Shown piece by piece: positions 61,988 through 64,000 of a stretch of 64,000 bases of DNA. The notes under the pieces were generated by a model. It saw only the letters and a program-made list of their open reading frames with translations. It had not been told where the DNA came from and made no database searches. The stretch's first letter is position 1. Each line of letters starts with the position of its first letter. Where the stretch lies: positions 62,001 through 126,000 of the forward strand of contig NZ_AWXE01000001.1 in the NCBI RefSeq assembly GCF_000469155.1, written 5' to 3'. Source of the stretch: Candidatus Micropelagos thuwalensis (GTDB taxonomy: Bacteria; Pseudomonadota; Alphaproteobacteria; RS24). The position numbers and the translations under genes were made by a program.

Positions 61988-63325
61988 CTAGTTTGTTTCG
62001 GAAGCGAGGGTCTGCTTGAGCTTTTCCCTATCCGAGACAATCGTGTATCCCGCGCTTGCAATCAGGAAAGAGGCCGGAATACATGGTAATAAGGTGATGG
62101 TCAACGCGTAGCGGATTGCATAATCCGGCGGGTAGGCGGCGAAGATGTCTATCATGAAGCCGGCAAACTGAACGCCGCCTACAAGACCTGCAAATGTCAG
62201 TGCAAAAGCCCATATGGACGACGATGTCGCGCGGATATTTCCAGGGAGTAAATCTTGCAACGCGGCTTGAAGCGCAACCACCCAACCACCGCCAAGTAAT
62301 CCTGCGGGGAAGGCCAGCAATGTCGCGATTTGCACATTCTCAGTCAGGCACACCGCCATCATAAAGGCCATACTCCCTACGACACCGCCTGCTGACAACC
62401 AGAAAGGCCAGCGGTGATTTTTTTGTGCAAGGCGGTCACACATGAAGCCCATGAGAAGCGCGCCAAATAAACCGCTAATTCCAAAAGAAATAGCAAATCT
62501 GCCACCCGCTTCAGTCAGTGAGAGATTAAAGCCCCGACTGAAAAGTGTTGGCCCCCAATAACCAAAACCATATCCAGCAAATCCCCCAAGTGCTGTGCCT
62601 GCCGTCATCATTAGGTAGCTTCTGGTTTTGATAAGCAATGCGGCTAAAGTTTTTATTGGAATAGCAATTTCTTCTTTTTGTGTATTTTGAGGACGCGCAT
62701 CATCAAGTTGCCCACGAATCGGCTCGCGGATAGTGATGATGGCTAAACCTGCCAAAATAATCCCAGGAAGCCCCAATGCGATAAAAGCGGCTTGCCAGCC
62801 TGCAACAGACTCAATAGCAGGCCCCCCAATCAACCCACCCATTTGTCCGAAGTAAACCCCAAGGTTGAGAATTGCGAAAGCCATCGTGCGCCGGCGTGGC
62901 GGGTAATAATCTGCCAATAGGGAAAAGGCGGGGGCCAGAAAAGCGGCTTCACCAATGCCGACCCCGATACGCGCTACAAGAAATGCTTCCGGGGTTTCTG
63001 CAAAACCACTGAGAACTGTAAACAGACTCCAAACCAGTGTCCCTGTGATAATAATTTTAACACGGCTATATCTATCTGCCATACGTGCTATCGGAATCGC
63101 CAAGGTGGTATAAAAAAGGGCAAAGGCTGGGCCGACAAGAAATCCCATATAGGTGTTGGAAACGTCTAACGAGACCTTGATGGGGTCGAGTAATCCAGAG
63201 ACAAGAAAACGATCAACATAATTCACCGTATAGAGTGCGGAGAGCATCAAAAGCACATAGGCGGCATACCCTTTAGTAGGTTTTGTATCTGCTGTATTTT
63301 TTTTATTTGTTGTGTCCTCGACCAT
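61988..63325 (-). CDS. MFS transporter, Spinster-like
   Basis: This 445-residue protein has 12 predicted membrane segments, starting with YAAYVLLMLSALYTVNYVDR. The MFS motif A-like segment IARMADRYSRVK lies between helices 2 and 3. RIGVGIGEAAFLAPAFSLLA and YYPPRRRTMAFAI recall the Spinster and phthalate/ACS branches. A Lys-rich N-terminus (EDTTNKKNTADTKP) is cytoplasmic. It is divergent from the second OYE gene, with a motif pair between them. Uptake of an acid or efflux of a product is possible; direction is not visible. Confidence 0.9.
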   Translation of the reverse strand: MVEDTTNKKNTADTKPTKGYAAYVLLMLSALYTVNYVDRFLVSGLLDPIKVSLDVSNTYMGFLVGPAFALFYTTLAIPIARMADRYSRVKIIITGTLVWSLFTVLSGFAETPEAFLVARIGVGIGEAAFLAPAFSLLADYYPPRRRTMAFAILNLGVYFGQMGGLIGGPAIESVAGWQAAFIALGLPGIILAGLAIITIREPIRGQLDDARPQNTQKEEIAIPIKTLAALLIKTRSYLMMTAGTALGGFAGYGFGYWGPTLFSRGFNLSLTEAGGRFAISFGISGLFGALLMGFMCDRLAQKNHRWPFWLSAGGVVGSMAFMMAVCLTENVQIATLLAFPAGLLGGGWVVALQAALQDLLPGNIRATSSSIWAFALTFAGLVGGVQFAGFMIDIFAAYPPDYAIRYALTITLLPCIPASFLIASAGYTIVSDREKLKQTLASETN

Positions 63326-63373
63326 GAATTCCCCACCCTAAACAAAAAAATGACTGTGGCCATTAAGCGCATA

Positions 63374-63405
63374 TTGCGTAGAAAACGCAAAATAATATTA
63401 CGCAA
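63374..63405. promoter_or_regulatory. TTGCGTA / TACGCAA inverted pair in divergent promoter
   Basis: TTGCGTA (63374-63380) and TACGCAA (63399-63405) form an inverted pair with 18 bases between. ACGCAAAA also occurs twice here (63385 and 63400). The elements lie between the MFS and OYE start codons and resemble those at 45651 and 60252. Confidence 0.5.
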
Positions 63406-63518
63406 AACATGATTTTTTATAAAATAAATGTCAGATTGCTTATTTTACCGTGCTTTTCATGTGCTTATAATTTGTAAATTATTGCTTGATTAGCTATTAT
63501 GATTGTCGGAGGATTTGC

Positions 63519-64000
63519 ATGTCAAAAGTAAAAACGAATAAGTCTGTTTTCGAGCCGTGGAAGCTTGGAAACCTGACACTCAAAAACAGAATAATTAAAG
63601 CTGCAACTTTTGAAGGCCTCGCGCAAGGTGGCGTGCCTGATGAGAGACTTGTTCAATTTCATGAAAAATTTGCTGCCGGTGGTGCTGGTGTCGTGACCGT
63701 TGCATATGGTGCGGTAAATGATGATGCGCGTACTTTTGATCATCAAATGTGTATGCAGGATGACCGAATTATGGATGTGCTCAAAAAAGTTACATCAACC
63801 ATTCACAAGCACGGCGCAGTTGCTTCTCTTCAACTGGCGCATTGTGGCATGCAAACACGCTACTCAAAATTGTCCTCTAAACCTTTTTCTTACAGTGCGT
63901 CTTGGGGGCTGAACCCTTATGGTTTGCTATCAGGTATTCCGTTTATGCGCCCTATGCCCGAAAAGGTGATTGAGCAAACCTGCGATGATTATGCCATTTC
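63519..64000 (+). CDS. NADH:flavin oxidoreductase (OYE-like), N-terminal part, cut by window edge
   Basis: The gene starts at 63519 after CGGAGGA and runs off the right edge; 160 residues are visible. VFEPWKLGNLTLKNRIIKAA is the first barrel strand of the OYE/2,4-dienoyl-CoA reductase family. GVVTVAYGAVND and ASLQLAHCGMQTRYS follow, where AHCG is the FMN-site segment. The full length (about 370 or 660 residues) cannot be known, so a single- or multi-domain form is open. C=C reduction on a steroid or acyl-CoA is plausible. Confidence 0.88.
   Translation, partial: MSKVKTNKSVFEPWKLGNLTLKNRIIKAATFEGLAQGGVPDERLVQFHEKFAAGGAGVVTVAYGAVNDDARTFDHQMCMQDDRIMDVLKKVTSTIHKHGAVASLQLAHCGMQTRYSKLSSKPFSYSASWGLNPYGLLSGIPFMRPMPEKVIEQTCDDYAI

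Overview
The window is a dense, gene-packed stretch of a chromosome from an aerobic, Gram-negative bacterium, most likely a proteobacterium. Support for this: a TonB-dependent outer-membrane receptor, a lipoprotein, Lrp and TetR regulators, strong AGGAG-type ribosome sites and GC content that looks mid-40s by eye (not computed). Finer taxonomy cannot be read from the sequence. No tRNA, rRNA, CRISPR array, insertion sequence or phage gene was seen, and no gene-free gap exceeds about 200 bases.

The content is dominated by catabolism of a steroid-like polycyclic compound. From 30.4 to 45.6 kb there is an almost unbroken minus-strand run. It holds a FadD3-like acid-CoA ligase, an HsaA-like flavin hydroxylase, an HsaD-like C-C hydrolase, an HsaC/TesB-like extradiol dioxygenase, an enoyl-CoA hydratase, IpdC-like and EchA20-like proteins, two pairs of acyl-CoA dehydrogenases, a FadA6-like thiolase, two hydroxyacyl-CoA-type SDRs and a MaoC hydratase. 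In the known 9,10-seco pathway these steps open rings A/B and then degrade the C/D-ring propionate (HIP). HsaEFG, IpdAB, a ferredoxin reductase and the KstR-type regulators are not in the window.

The flanks look like peripheral or funnelling modules. From 0 to 10.4 kb: sulfatase, DUF3604, NTF2-like, DUF1214, SDR, sulfotransferase and a membrane-anchored propeller-like protein. From 10.6 to 13.3 kb: a TonB-dependent receptor with its own terminator and deviant arginine codon use. From 13.4 to 18.6 kb: amidohydrolase, NTF2-like proteins, nucleotide-sugar-epimerase-like protein, 2Fe-2S ferredoxin, DUF1214 and SRPBCC. From 18.7 to 26 kb: a Rieske oxygenase, ALDH and SDR, divergent from a TetR-sulfatase-alkylsulfatase-like operon. 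From 26 to 30.4 kb: HupE/UreJ, a peptidyl-prolyl isomerase and a second DUF3604 protein. From 45.7 to 64 kb: more SDRs, two OYE-type reductases, an HsaB-like flavin reductase fused to a MarR-like domain, a lipoprotein amidohydrolase, a KstD-type flavoprotein, two Lrp regulators, a second Rieske oxygenase, a second CoA ligase and an MFS transporter.

Together the genes suggest uptake of a sulfated or otherwise decorated steroid or polycyclic compound through the receptor, removal of sulfate in the periplasm, oxidation of hydroxyls by the many SDRs, ring dehydrogenation and hydroxylation (flavoprotein, Rieske proteins, ferredoxin), meta-cleavage (HsaABCD) and beta-oxidation-like degradation of the remaining rings. 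The true substrate is inferred, not shown. The less-described elements are the repeated sulfatase/DUF3604 and NTF2/DUF1214 neighbourhoods, the DUF3604-isomerase-HupE trio, the MarR-fused reductase and a TTGCGTAAT/ATTACGCAA motif recurring in divergent promoters.
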